DNA of 33,324 nucleotides from an uncultured Bacteroidales bacterium (GTDB lineage Bacteria; Bacteroidota; Bacteroidia; Bacteroidales; Bacteroidaceae). Position 1 is the first letter of the stretch. Every line of letters begins with the position of its first letter. A program made the position numbers and the translations under genes. A model generated the notes under the pieces. It ran no database searches and was not told the origin of the DNA. It saw only the letters and a program-made list of their open reading frames with translations. Positions 1 to 8,904 of the stretch are shown here, piece by piece. The stretch is taken from assembly GCA_937914945.1 (NCBI GenBank), contig CALGJF010000069.1, forward strand, positions 1-33,324. Direction: 5' to 3'.

Positions 1-505
1 GTCCTCTGTTATGCAAATAAGCCTCATACATCAGCATTAAGTCCGAATCAATATCCTCCAATAACAAATCCTTATCCTCTCTAAACTGCATAAAACTTTT
101 AAGCGTGCAACGATAGGTTTCTGATGTTCGTTGCTTGCCCATCTGTTGCAGTTGAGCAATAACACCCTGCATAAAGTTGAATAGAGAATGTTCATTGCTT
201 TGTTTCTGGAATGTAGAAACAACATCATCGGCGGTATATTTTACTCTCTTATTCTCCCATTGATTGATTATTGATTGCAACCGTTTGATATCACAATCTA
301 TGCGTTCTTTAACTGTTTGAAGATAATTGCGCCGGTTGCCGGTTGCAATTATCAAGGAGCATCGTTGCTCGCTCCACTCATGTAAAAAGAGCCGGTAATC
401 CGTCTTTAACTGACGGATTACACGGCTTTGAATGATTTGATAATAGATTGCACCCTCTTTGTTTGCTCTTGTCGAGGGGCGAAACTTTACTTTGATACTT
501 GCCAT
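1..505 (-). CDS. Tyrosine recombinase (phage/transposon integrase), N-terminal part, cut by the window edge
   Basis: I translated this frame directly from an ATG at 505; it stays open to base 1 (about 168 codons). The start MASIKVKFRPSTRANKEG, followed by IYYQIIQSRVIRQLKTDY, is the typical arm-type DNA-binding domain of Bacteroidetes tyrosine integrases. From about residue 100 a helical SAM-like core-binding domain follows (EHSLFNFMQGVIAQL, then SETYRCTLKSFMQF). The catalytic domain with the R-H-R-Y residues lies outside the window, so activity cannot be judged. The start is 3 nt after the portal stop, which implies co-transcription with the phage structural genes. Family known, exact element unknown. 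Confidence 0.85.
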   Translation of the reverse strand, partial: MASIKVKFRPSTRANKEGAIYYQIIQSRVIRQLKTDYRLFLHEWSEQRCSLIIATGNRRNYLQTVKERIDCDIKRLQSIINQWENKRVKYTADDVVSTFQKQSNEHSLFNFMQGVIAQLQQMGKQRTSETYRCTLKSFMQFREDKDLLLEDIDSDLMLMYEAYLHNRG

Positions 506-508
506 ATT

Positions 509-2530
509 TTAATTCATATTGTTTATAGGCATTTCCTCTTCCATGGGCAATGGTTGAGAGGGCTCCATGGCTGTGGCATCGGCGCCTTGTTGAGCATTTT
601 CCATTGCACCATCATCGCCACTTTGCTGTTGCAGTTGTGCAAGCAACTCGGGTGGGATACCGCTCATGGGTGCTCCTTCCATGGCTTGCTGTTCGTTGCG
701 CTTTATTGCCTCCAATATCTTTGTGGCAAAGGGGAAGGAGCTGTTTTCGAGCATTGTTCTCACATCTATTGCTTGCGCGCGGAAAAGTTCCATAAGGAAG
801 TCGTTGGCAAGCATTTGGTATGCGGGCGTGTTGAACCCTTCCGATATTGTGAGGTCTATTTCGGCATTCTGTACCTTTTCGGGGTCGTACCATTTGGATT
901 CGTCGTTATATTCACTGCCGGCAAGGTCTATATATCGCACATCGGTATAAAACTGCTGTATTGTTTTCATAAGCTTTATATCGCGTCGTCTGCGGAAGTT
1001 GCGGAACGAGTCGAAGAGCCCTTTAAGATTCAACGATGAATTTTGTATCTGTTGTGCATAGAGGCTTGCCGGTGTCCCGGCTCTTGGTGCCTGCCCCTGC
1101 ATTGCCGAGTTTACTCCCGAAATCTCGTTTATGAGCCTCAACTGCAAATTCAACAGTTCAAAGTCGCCTGCTACGGCAGCACCGCTGTTATATTGGCGCA
1201 CTACCCCATCGATACTTTGCCCCGGCTTGAGTTTTACGAAAAGCACGCCGTTGTATCGCACATATTCGTCGATAACCTCCTCGCGGCTCATGCTCTCGAA
1301 CGCATCGTCATCTACCACGAGTACACCTTTGGAGGATGTTCCGCGGATAAAATCTATGAGTGTGGCTGTGCGGTTGATGGCCCTCTGCTGGTCTATGAAT
1401 TGCTCCACGAAATTGCCTAACTTACCTTGCACAAGGGGGTATAGGTGGAGCACGTAGTTGTGCTCGCCATGCCAATATGGGCTGCGCCCCTCTTGCAGGA
1501 TATCGCCGTGGGGTGTCATGTAACGATAGTACCAATATCGTTCCGTTGCAAAGGAGTAGTCTATGAGCAGCACATCATCTTGCGGGGTGCCGGCTGCTAT
1601 ACCCTCGGCAAGGCGACGCTTGTTCTCGGCATCCAATTTCTGTTTTGCCTCCTTGGTATATGGCAAATAGCCCCAGGTGCCTTTGGCATCGTCGCTCCAC
1701 AAATAGGCATCGCGCGACTCCAATTTCCACCCTAAAATTACACGACAGAGGTCGCTGCGTGAAGGGGTGTGGAACGAGAGGGAATGAGCCTCATCGCCTT
1801 GCATGGCACGCGCCACCTCCAAATGCGATGGTTGGGTGCCTGCATATAGTTCTTTTATGCGCTCTTTTTGCTGTGGGGAACGACCGAAATGCGCCAGCAC
1901 CTGTTCGAGTGGCAAATCGAACAGTTCTCCGATGCAGGTGAGGTCCCACATACGAACATCCTCGAGGTGGGTGTTAAAAAAGAGGCGCGACGGGTTCACC
2001 GCATAGGCCCACACATCTTTTTGCCCCTTGCTTGGGTTCACGCCATACTCCACGCGTTGCGCAGCCATGCCACCGTTCAGCAACAGACGTAAGGTGTCGG
2101 AGTCGAGTTCTTCCATCTCGTTTATGTCGTGCACATACTCTATGGCTATGGACATCATCTCGCCCACACGACTCTCTTGTTGGTCGCGTGCCACACATAC
2201 GGGGCGCAACAGATTTTGTCTCATTTGCCCATCTATATTACTTAAAATGGGGGCTATCATATTATTTTTCAAGGGCACCTTGCCATTCTTTTTAATGAGA
2301 GAGCCCTCGGTTATTTGTTGCCCGGTATCGGGGTCGCGCACATAGTCGCCCCATTGGTCGCCGTAGCTATACATGAGGCTTCGTCGCAATTTGCAACGAG
2401 CCTCATCGAGTGCGTTCCAACAGGCAGCGCACTCATTAAGGAAATCCACGGCTGCAGCAGGCTCCTTTATCTCCACGCCATCGCGGGAGGTAGTTTGCGC
2501 CTTCACACGCCTATCAAGAAACTTATTCAT
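509..2530 (-). CDS. Phage portal protein, P22-like podovirus type
   Basis: 673 residues, in the usual range for P22-like portals, which form the dodecameric ring at the capsid vertex through which DNA is packaged and ejected. The N-terminal third has WNALDEARCKLRRSLMYSYG, then DQWGDY and NNMIAPILSNIDGQMRQN, the typical portal opening. A tryptophan- and tyrosine-rich middle follows. Around residue 469 is INEISGVNSAMQGQ, then a helical stretch (LYAQQIQNSSLNLKGLFDSF) like the portal stem region. The last 55 residues are Gln/Met/Glu-rich low complexity. The gene begins 15 nt after the polyvalent protein gene and ends 3 nt before the integrase. No terminase or capsid gene is visible on this side. 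Assignment rests on overall pattern, not a search. Confidence 0.75.
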   Translation of the reverse strand: MNKFLDRRVKAQTTSRDGVEIKEPAAAVDFLNECAACWNALDEARCKLRRSLMYSYGDQWGDYVRDPDTGQQITEGSLIKKNGKVPLKNNMIAPILSNIDGQMRQNLLRPVCVARDQQESRVGEMMSIAIEYVHDINEMEELDSDTLRLLLNGGMAAQRVEYGVNPSKGQKDVWAYAVNPSRLFFNTHLEDVRMWDLTCIGELFDLPLEQVLAHFGRSPQQKERIKELYAGTQPSHLEVARAMQGDEAHSLSFHTPSRSDLCRVILGWKLESRDAYLWSDDAKGTWGYLPYTKEAKQKLDAENKRRLAEGIAAGTPQDDVLLIDYSFATERYWYYRYMTPHGDILQEGRSPYWHGEHNYVLHLYPLVQGKLGNFVEQFIDQQRAINRTATLIDFIRGTSSKGVLVVDDDAFESMSREEVIDEYVRYNGVLFVKLKPGQSIDGVVRQYNSGAAVAGDFELLNLQLRLINEISGVNSAMQGQAPRAGTPASLYAQQIQNSSLNLKGLFDSFRNFRRRRDIKLMKTIQQFYTDVRYIDLAGSEYNDESKWYDPEKVQNAEIDLTISEGFNTPAYQMLANDFLMELFRAQAIDVRTMLENSSFPFATKILEAIKRNEQQAMEGAPMSGIPPELLAQLQQQSGDDGAMENAQQGADATAMEPSQPLPMEEEMPINNMN

Positions 2531-2545
2531 AATAGCTACACTGTT

Positions 2546-5500
2546 TTAGTTGGGTAAACCGTCATCAAAATTGTAGTCGAGGTAGGTATCGGCTCCGTCA
2601 TCGTCAAAGCCATTCAGTTCCCTTATCTCCGATTCAATTTCGTCAATTATTTTTTCATACCCGCTCTTTTGTTCCTTCTTATCTTTTTTTAACTTCACTC
2701 CAATGCGGGGATTTCCGTAGCGATCGTATTCCAGAACCTGCTCAAAGCCATCGGAAGGAGTATCGGAATTAGGTTTTTTCCTATTAAAAGCGGCTCTAAT
2801 AAGTTTGTCGATGTTATCTTTGGTTACACGGCCGGCATAGATGTTATATTTGTCCTCCTTTTCCACATCGGGTACCAACTCGTTTTTACGCAAGGGTATC
2901 ACTCTGCCATATTCGTCGTGATAGAGATTTTCACTTATATCTCGTGGTTCCGACTTTTTTGCAGAGGCTTTTTTCTTTGCGAAATCGGGGAACAACTCGG
3001 GCAATTGCATTTTGACATAATCGCTAGGTTCTTTCTCTTTTAGAATCCTGTCGGTGAATTCTCGATCCCAATGAAGCATTTCCATCAGTTCGTCATTTAC
3101 ATTATAGCTGCTACTGCTTTTATCGGATGATGCTCTTTTTGTCGGGACAGGCGCTGTTCTGAATGACTTGCGAATAAAATCCAATGGGCCCAGAAGAGCT
3201 TTTTTAACCTCGGCAAAATCGACAAAAGGCACTTGATCCTCGCGTTTGGTAATCTCCGTTTTCGATGGCGGTGTTGTGCGACGCAGCATATCGGGTAGAA
3301 TCCATCTAATCTCGGCATTTTGTGCCTCGACATCGCTGCTCTGGGCTTTGTGTTCACCGTAAGCTACCTTCAAGATATAATCATCGACTTTGGGATAGTA
3401 TCTTTCAAAAACAAGTGGACCTATACCATATATCCTTTTATACATTCTCGACATTTCATCATATAATGTCGAAGTCATTTCATTATTAAGTTCCGTTATT
3501 ACTCTTGCAGCTTGCAAGGCATCATTGTACCTCTTCTGAAGTTCACCTTCAGCGTCGGCACGAATTAAATCGATAGTGCGGGCAAAATTCTCGCGAGACT
3601 GAATCATCCTTTGTGTTTCAGAGATTAATTTTCGGCTCAAACTTTCCGGTCTTATAACCTCCTTGTTATTTACATACATGATATTTTTTTCAGCATCGTA
3701 TTTACATGCTTTGTCAATCTTATCGCTTATCTCCACTTTCACTTTGGCAATATCGGGATATGCTGCATATAGCAGAGGGTCGTTGAGAAGATGGTGCATC
3801 TCAATCGTTGTACCGGCAAAAATTCGTTTATACTCATTTTCCAACCTTCTAATAAGCCTCTTGTGCACATCCTTCATCTCACTATCGGGGAGATCCTTAA
3901 TATAATTATACGCAGCATAAACTTCTGGCTGTTTTTGGGCGAGTACCATGCCCGTGAGGTCGCGCAGTTCCATATGTTCTTCGCCTATCTCGCTACGCCA
4001 TTCGCCATCGGCTCCACGTTCCCAACCTGTTCTTTCCCATATTACTTCAGAGGGCACTCCCTTCTTCTCGAGCCTTTCGGCCTTCTCGGGTGTATTATTT
4101 ACAAGGTAATCCTTGAATTCACTTTTTGCCAATCTTTCTGCACCGTGCTTGCCTATGAGACGATACGACAGAGGGCCTTCCTCTGCGGAATTGTATTCGG
4201 GCTCATAGAGTGTTCTGCGCCTGTCGTTCCACAAGAGCGAGGGAGACCCGGCCAGCGCCTTTGCCTTATCGGGATATTTCTCTATGATATATTTATCATA
4301 GGCTCCGCGGTCGTAATAATCGGACAGATTATTCAACGAAGGAAACTTTTCGAGCACAGAGGCGCGATATTCATCGGGGTGCTTGCCCTCGAACATAGCC
4401 GTTTGGTGGCTTCTGAGAAGTTTCTTAAGGTCGTCGATGGTTATCAGGTCGTTGTCGGGCGATACTATTTTCTTACCTACAAGCATGCTCTTCAATGAGC
4501 CCTTTATGCGGTTAAGCAACGAATTCTCTTTTGGGGTGAGTTCGTTTTTCTCGGCAAGTTCGGCAATAAACTCCCCGACAGCAGAATAGCCCTCAAGCCC
4601 GCTATTCTTTGCAAAACGATTGATTTCGTTGCGCAGTTCAGGGCTTGAACGGGTATAGATATCATCATATAGTTCATTGAGGTATTTACCCATGAGCTTG
4701 CCAATACCTCTATGCGCCACAACCTCGTGAAGGAATGTTTTTTCCAATTCGTGTATGTCGCTTATGTTGGGAAGATTAAAATAGACGGCATTGCGTTTGC
4801 TATCGACCCAACCCAACGATTTCAATTGGTTGTTATAACCCTTTACATTATCGAGGTCAAGAGGTATTGAACGCTCGTCGTATATAAAATTCACATTAAG
4901 ACCCACTCGGTCGGCAAGTTCCTGTGCGCGGGATTTAAGGCGTATAAGGTCTTTTGGCGTATTTCTCACACCGTAATAACTCCACGCATAGGGCCTGCTC
5001 CATTGTTTTGGCAATTGTATGGGGAACTCCAAGTCATCGCCCACTGCACCCAGATTTCTGTTTCCCTTGTTAAATTCTGTCTCCATGAATCCCCTGCGCT
5101 CGTCGAGCTTGGCTTGGAAATTGGGGATATTGCCATATGAGGAACCTGCCATCTCCTTGTCGATGGCGTGAAGACGCTCCCTGCCCTTGCCGCTTCTGAT
5201 TATATCGACCTCGGATTTCATCATATTCAAGTACTCGTCGAGTGCCATATTCTCATTGGGCGTAAGTTCATTACCGCTGCGCTCTATCGCATCGAGAAGA
5301 GAGCCTTCGCCCAAGTTATATTTTGATTCGAGTGTACGGCGAATGTTTTGCAACATATACCCCACCCTTACATCTCCATCACCGGCACGCTTGGATATAT
5401 CATCAAACATTGCACTCTCACCGGGTGCCAGCTGCCGGTTGTTGGCCTTTTTATACAAGAGATCGGTAACCTGCTCAATGCTTATACCTTTTTCCCTTGC

Positions 5501-7405
5501 ATACTCGCCTGCCTTTTCAAAAAAGTTTACCGAATCGGACTCTTTAAGGATTTCGTTTTCGAAATTTGAGATTCTGTTGCGGCGTAGCACATCCTTGGTG
5601 CGCAGCAATTCGCCTTTCACCTCATTGCCCGAGAGGGTTCTTGACACGCTTATGGGACGGCCTGCCCCATCGAGAAGGCGTATTCTGAAACTACCGTCGG
5701 CGATTTCATCTACTGAATAATCAATAGGTATGGGAGGTGTTGAGGTAACTTTATTCTCAACAAGATAGAGCAATTTAGAACGGGTCGCTGCAGATAGGTT
5801 GTTGTTTGCCATCATTTGCAGATACTTGCTCTTTACCTCCCGTGCGTTTGCAGCAGCATCCTTTGAGCCTGTATCAAGCGACGATTCAAGTTCCTTTACA
5901 AAGAGACCGGGCTCCACGCCGGCACCCGCCATCTCTTCTCTTTCGGCTGCGGTAAAATCGAGTTCTTCTTTTAATTTCCCTTTGGCATTGAGCTTGGCAT
6001 AACCGCCTTTGGGACGCCAATGGGCAAGTTTCATGGCGCCAAGCGTAGCCACACTCTCGGCATAGTCGTAAAAGAGGTCAATGGGTTCCACATCAATCCC
6101 TGCCGAGGCTTTTTCTATTTGGTTGCTTGCAGTAAAAACAGCCGACTCGGCACCCAGAGCCGCAGTTGATGCAAGATACTTTTTACCACCGGTAAGGCCA
6201 CGGGAGATAGTTCTCAACGGGGTACCGACAACACCCACAGCGGCACCTGTGGCAAAGCCATGACCATACTCCTTAACAGCCTTCTCAATATTTACGCCAT
6301 CGTTCGCCAAGAGGTCGTCGGCTACACTATGGCCTGCATCATATGTACCAAGTGTGAGGCCTTGGGTAGCTGCACTGCCAGCCATCATAGTTGCCATTTT
6401 GCTCTTGAAAGCCTGCTCCACCATGCGCTCTGCAACAGGTACTTCAAGTCCTTTTGCTGCATATTTTTTCATCAATGACGAAGTAATACCTTTTGCAATA
6501 TTTGCAGAACCTTTTACAGCTGCCGATGAGAGATTGCCAATACCGGAAAATATGGGCATATCCACCACCAACGAGCCGATACCCGCAGCAAGATTCTCTA
6601 AGCGGTTGGCATCGTAGGCAGCAAGCCCCTCACGCTCTATCAAGCTCTGTGAATTTGTCCCTGAGTGTGCATTAAGGCTCAAATCCATCATCTTGCCTGT
6701 GAGCGAATTGTTATAGGAGGAGCGTGCGATATACTCGGCACTGCTATCGGGGGTGGCCTCATTTATATACTCTTTGTAGAGCCTTTCTCTTAATTTGGGT
6801 TCAAGCACAAGCTTGCGATATGCCTCGGGGGAGTACCCGGCATAGTGGGCATATCTGTTTGCAATGGCATCGAGCCTGTCGCTATCAATGTTCTGCATTG
6901 TCTTCTCTATGACCGCCTGTGGGTCGGAAGTACGGCGCAAGGCACCCAATGCTGACATAGGATCGGCTCCGGCAACGGTAGAATATTTACTATACTCTTT
7001 ACGCGCATTCTCTTCGGCTCTGCCACGTTCGGCTGTGAATACCCCTTTTACATTATCCCTGAAAAGAGCATCGGTGGCATCCTGCACCACATGGTCGGCT
7101 GTGGCGAAGAGGCGGCGACGACGCTGTTCGTCATTGGGTGATGGTACCAAAAAGTCGCGAGCCGACTTCCGATACTGCTCGCTCATTGCCTTTTCATCAA
7201 TGGGAGAAGATAAAATTGCTCTTTCTTTCTCCAATTGGGCACGTGCGTTTTTAGCATCCTCTATCATTGCGGAACGCACCTCGTCGGAGAGGGGTTTTGT
7301 TACCTTCTCTCCAAAATTGTCAAAGCCATAAAGGGCATCTTTCATTTTTTTGTGTTTGGAATTTTCGTATCCGAAGATTCCTTTCTCATCTTTGGTGTTT
7401 AGCAT
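2546..7405 (-). CDS. Giant phage polyvalent/internal virion-like protein with zincin-like motifs
   Basis: 1619 residues from the ATG at 7405, 2 nt after the upstream stop; an in-frame ATG at 7435 would overlap the upstream gene by 28 nt. Residues about 1-260 are charged and helical. About 270-445 is Gly/Ala-rich and weakly hydrophobic, as in phage ejection proteins. Near residue 893 is LHEVVAHRGIGKLMG, a HExxxH motif one residue longer than the canonical zincin HExxH; similar HEVVGH motifs are familiar from large phage polyvalent proteins. Around 1205-1225 LLNDPLLYAAYPDIAKVKV, followed near 1255-1270 by LISETQRMIQSRENFA, resembles a polyvalent-protein domain whose usual HExQH is here SETQR. 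The C-terminus is acidic. Likely packaged or ejected with phage DNA; substrate unknown. Confidence 0.6.
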   Translation of the reverse strand: MLNTKDEKGIFGYENSKHKKMKDALYGFDNFGEKVTKPLSDEVRSAMIEDAKNARAQLEKERAILSSPIDEKAMSEQYRKSARDFLVPSPNDEQRRRRLFATADHVVQDATDALFRDNVKGVFTAERGRAEENARKEYSKYSTVAGADPMSALGALRRTSDPQAVIEKTMQNIDSDRLDAIANRYAHYAGYSPEAYRKLVLEPKLRERLYKEYINEATPDSSAEYIARSSYNNSLTGKMMDLSLNAHSGTNSQSLIEREGLAAYDANRLENLAAGIGSLVVDMPIFSGIGNLSSAAVKGSANIAKGITSSLMKKYAAKGLEVPVAERMVEQAFKSKMATMMAGSAATQGLTLGTYDAGHSVADDLLANDGVNIEKAVKEYGHGFATGAAVGVVGTPLRTISRGLTGGKKYLASTAALGAESAVFTASNQIEKASAGIDVEPIDLFYDYAESVATLGAMKLAHWRPKGGYAKLNAKGKLKEELDFTAAEREEMAGAGVEPGLFVKELESSLDTGSKDAAANAREVKSKYLQMMANNNLSAATRSKLLYLVENKVTSTPPIPIDYSVDEIADGSFRIRLLDGAGRPISVSRTLSGNEVKGELLRTKDVLRRNRISNFENEILKESDSVNFFEKAGEYAREKGISIEQVTDLLYKKANNRQLAPGESAMFDDISKRAGDGDVRVGYMLQNIRRTLESKYNLGEGSLLDAIERSGNELTPNENMALDEYLNMMKSEVDIIRSGKGRERLHAIDKEMAGSSYGNIPNFQAKLDERRGFMETEFNKGNRNLGAVGDDLEFPIQLPKQWSRPYAWSYYGVRNTPKDLIRLKSRAQELADRVGLNVNFIYDERSIPLDLDNVKGYNNQLKSLGWVDSKRNAVYFNLPNISDIHELEKTFLHEVVAHRGIGKLMGKYLNELYDDIYTRSSPELRNEINRFAKNSGLEGYSAVGEFIAELAEKNELTPKENSLLNRIKGSLKSMLVGKKIVSPDNDLITIDDLKKLLRSHQTAMFEGKHPDEYRASVLEKFPSLNNLSDYYDRGAYDKYIIEKYPDKAKALAGSPSLLWNDRRRTLYEPEYNSAEEGPLSYRLIGKHGAERLAKSEFKDYLVNNTPEKAERLEKKGVPSEVIWERTGWERGADGEWRSEIGEEHMELRDLTGMVLAQKQPEVYAAYNYIKDLPDSEMKDVHKRLIRRLENEYKRIFAGTTIEMHHLLNDPLLYAAYPDIAKVKVEISDKIDKACKYDAEKNIMYVNNKEVIRPESLSRKLISETQRMIQSRENFARTIDLIRADAEGELQKRYNDALQAARVITELNNEMTSTLYDEMSRMYKRIYGIGPLVFERYYPKVDDYILKVAYGEHKAQSSDVEAQNAEIRWILPDMLRRTTPPSKTEITKREDQVPFVDFAEVKKALLGPLDFIRKSFRTAPVPTKRASSDKSSSSYNVNDELMEMLHWDREFTDRILKEKEPSDYVKMQLPELFPDFAKKKASAKKSEPRDISENLYHDEYGRVIPLRKNELVPDVEKEDKYNIYAGRVTKDNIDKLIRAAFNRKKPNSDTPSDGFEQVLEYDRYGNPRIGVKLKKDKKEQKSGYEKIIDEIESEIRELNGFDDDGADTYLDYNFDDGLPN

Positions 7406-7407
7406 AA

Positions 7408-7893
7408 CTATTTCTGTTTTTTGTGTGAATACCAATTAGTATATTTTTTATTTGCGACATCGAGCGTAGCACTCCTTGGTCTTGCGCCTTGCAACCCAAA
7501 CGAAGGAAAAGGCTTGCGGAAGGTGATATCTTGCGGCGTTATAAATTGTGGCTTAGGGGGGCTTGCAACGACTGCCGCATTATTACCCGTTTGCGCACTG
7601 CCCATCTCTTTAAGTTTAATGGCCGCGATTTTACCTTCATAATCGACAAGAGCATTTCGGTATCGTTTCTGCGCCTCTTCATAGGCTTTGTTTGCGCTGC
7701 CTGAATGTGGCTTGCCTGCCACGTTATAACGCATCCCTTTGTTTTGCGCCACAAGCGAAAAGAGATTTTTTGTAAAATCTGTTATTGCGGCAACATTACG
7801 CCTGTGGGCTGCACGACGGTAATCCTCCTTGTAATTATCCAACACAGCCCTCCATCGCTGTTTAAGCAGATTTATATCTTTGTTACTATTCAT
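7408..7893 (-). CDS. Small phage-associated protein of unknown function
   Basis: 161 residues from the ATG at 7893, 10 nt after the upstream stop, with a weak TAAGG upstream; an earlier in-frame ATG at 7923 would overlap the previous gene. The N-terminal two thirds are charged helices (LLKQRWRAVLDNYKEDYRR; KAYEEAQKRYRNALVDYEGK), probably coiled coil. The end is Pro- and basic-rich (QFITPQDITFRKPFPSFG, then a Lys-rich tail). No signal peptide or membrane segment. It sits between two virion-type genes, so a structural or ejection role is likely from context only. I do not recognise the family. Confidence 0.6.
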   Translation of the reverse strand: MNSNKDINLLKQRWRAVLDNYKEDYRRAAHRRNVAAITDFTKNLFSLVAQNKGMRYNVAGKPHSGSANKAYEEAQKRYRNALVDYEGKIAAIKLKEMGSAQTGNNAAVVASPPKPQFITPQDITFRKPFPSFGLQGARPRSATLDVANKKYTNWYSHKKQK

Positions 7894-7903
7894 GATACAT
7901 GCC

Positions 7904-8443
7904 TTATTTTTTAGAATTATCATCGTCTTCTCTTCCCCAATTTATGCCCATGAGAGCATCTTCGAGCAGATTGAATGCATTAGAGGCACTCTCGGCCGCC
8001 ATTCGTTCATCGAGTGAGAGGTCTGACATCTGCCCGCTTATTATCGACTGACGATTACGCAGATGCGCTGCATCGACATTTCGCTTGTGGGCATCGCCCT
8101 GGGCAGCAATGTTTGTCATCATATTCTCCATAACATTCATACCTTGCTTATTGCGGGCAATTGCATGTTCGGGCGTAGCACCATTGATTGCTGCGTATGC
8201 TCTGTTTTGTTGGTTTTGACGACTCAAAGTCTGTTCCACGCGTTTAATTGCAGCCCGAGCAGAGGAGTTGTTGAGATAATCGCTGAAGTAGTTCCTTCGG
8301 TACCAGCTATCCTCAATTGCCGATGAGCGTTCAAGCATTTTCTTTTGTTTTTTACGAGCATCGGAGGAACCGAACAACCCTTTAACACCCGAATAGAGGC
8401 CCAATGCCCCATTCAATCCTGATAAAATTGTAAATGCACTCAT
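7904..8443 (-). CDS. Putative phage internal virion / DNA-ejection-like protein
   Basis: 179 residues from the ATG at 8443; an in-frame ATG at 8485 adds 14 residues with no support. A short Gly/Ala-rich hydrophobic N-terminus (LSGLNGALGLYSGVKGLFGS) is followed by a long Gln/Asn/Ala/Arg-rich helical part (SRQNQQNRAYAAINGATPEH; GMNVMENMMTNIAAQGDAHK). This composition is common in small internal or ejection proteins encoded beside podovirus portals, often ahead of a giant partner as here. It is the first gene of the minus-strand phage operon. Function is inferred from composition and position. Confidence 0.5.
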   Translation of the reverse strand: MSAFTILSGLNGALGLYSGVKGLFGSSDARKKQKKMLERSSAIEDSWYRRNYFSDYLNNSSARAAIKRVEQTLSRQNQQNRAYAAINGATPEHAIARNKQGMNVMENMMTNIAAQGDAHKRNVDAAHLRNRQSIISGQMSDLSLDERMAAESASNAFNLLEDALMGINWGREDDDNSKK

Positions 8444-8559
8444 AATTTTTTTTGCTGCAAAAGAAATATCAAAACAGTGCCGCAAGGTTGCAATAATGCC
8501 AAAAACAATTAATTTTCAGCATTTTAGTGTTTTAGCAACCTGTTTTTTGAAAAGCATAT

Positions 8560-8567
8560 TATCTTCG
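8560..8567 (+). promoter_or_regulatory. Bacteroidetes -7 box TATCTTCG
   Basis: TATCTTCG followed by CAG matches TAnnTTTG with one change. It lies 18 nt before the ATG at 8586, and supports that start over the in-frame ATG at 8496, which is upstream of the box. No TTTG is present at the expected -33 spacing. Confidence 0.5.
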
Positions 8568-8585
8568 CAGGCAAAGATTTCAATT

Positions 8586-8834
8586 ATGGTAAAAAGCAGA
8601 AAAAACAGTTGTGTAACCATCGACGATATACACAACGAGACCCTCTCACTTTTTCACCGCCTTATTCAACGATTAGAGAAACTGACAGCCGACTGCGAGG
8701 ACCCCGGAACTATAAATCAGGCACTGAAAACCACTGCCGATTTTCTGGTAAAACTCAACAAAGAGAAAGAGCATGATGATGACGGGCTTGGAGCTTTGCT
8801 GCAACAGACACTGAAAGGGATAGATGGTGAGTGA
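8586..8834 (+). CDS. Small acidic/helical protein of unknown function
   Basis: 82 residues, divergent from the phage operon and ending just before the 46-nt palindrome. The start at 8586 is chosen because it follows the -7 box. The protein is soluble and helical (IDDIHNETLSLFHRLIQRLE; NQALKTTADFLVKLNKEK) with an acidic tail (EHDDDG) and no membrane segment. It could belong to the phage block (regulator or packaging accessory) or be the flanking host gene; I recognise no family. Confidence 0.55.
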   Translation: MVKSRKNSCVTIDDIHNETLSLFHRLIQRLEKLTADCEDPGTINQALKTTADFLVKLNKEKEHDDDGLGALLQQTLKGIDGE

Positions 8835-8841
8835 AAGAGAA

Positions 8842-8887
8842 ACAAAAAGAAGTGTCGCGCTGAATTCAGCGCGACACTTCTTTTTGT
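8842..8887. terminator. Bidirectional terminator, 46-nt perfect palindrome
   Basis: A perfect palindrome centred on GAATTC with A-rich left and T-rich right flanks, so it can act as a terminator on both strands. It ends the plus-strand 82-residue gene (7 nt away) and the minus-strand ATP synthase/lipoprotein transcript (17 nt away), and marks the border between the phage block and the core genome. Confidence 0.9.
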
Positions 8888-8904
8888 CTATATAATAAAA
8901 TCTA

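Noticed and set aside
428..1039. Long plus-strand open frame opposite the portal gene
   Set aside because: Cys/His/Leu-rich with no family pattern; it mirrors the codon bias of the minus-strand portal gene.
3791..4498. 235-codon plus-strand frame inside the polyvalent protein gene
   Set aside because: Antisense of a continuous 1619-residue gene; composition is not protein-like.
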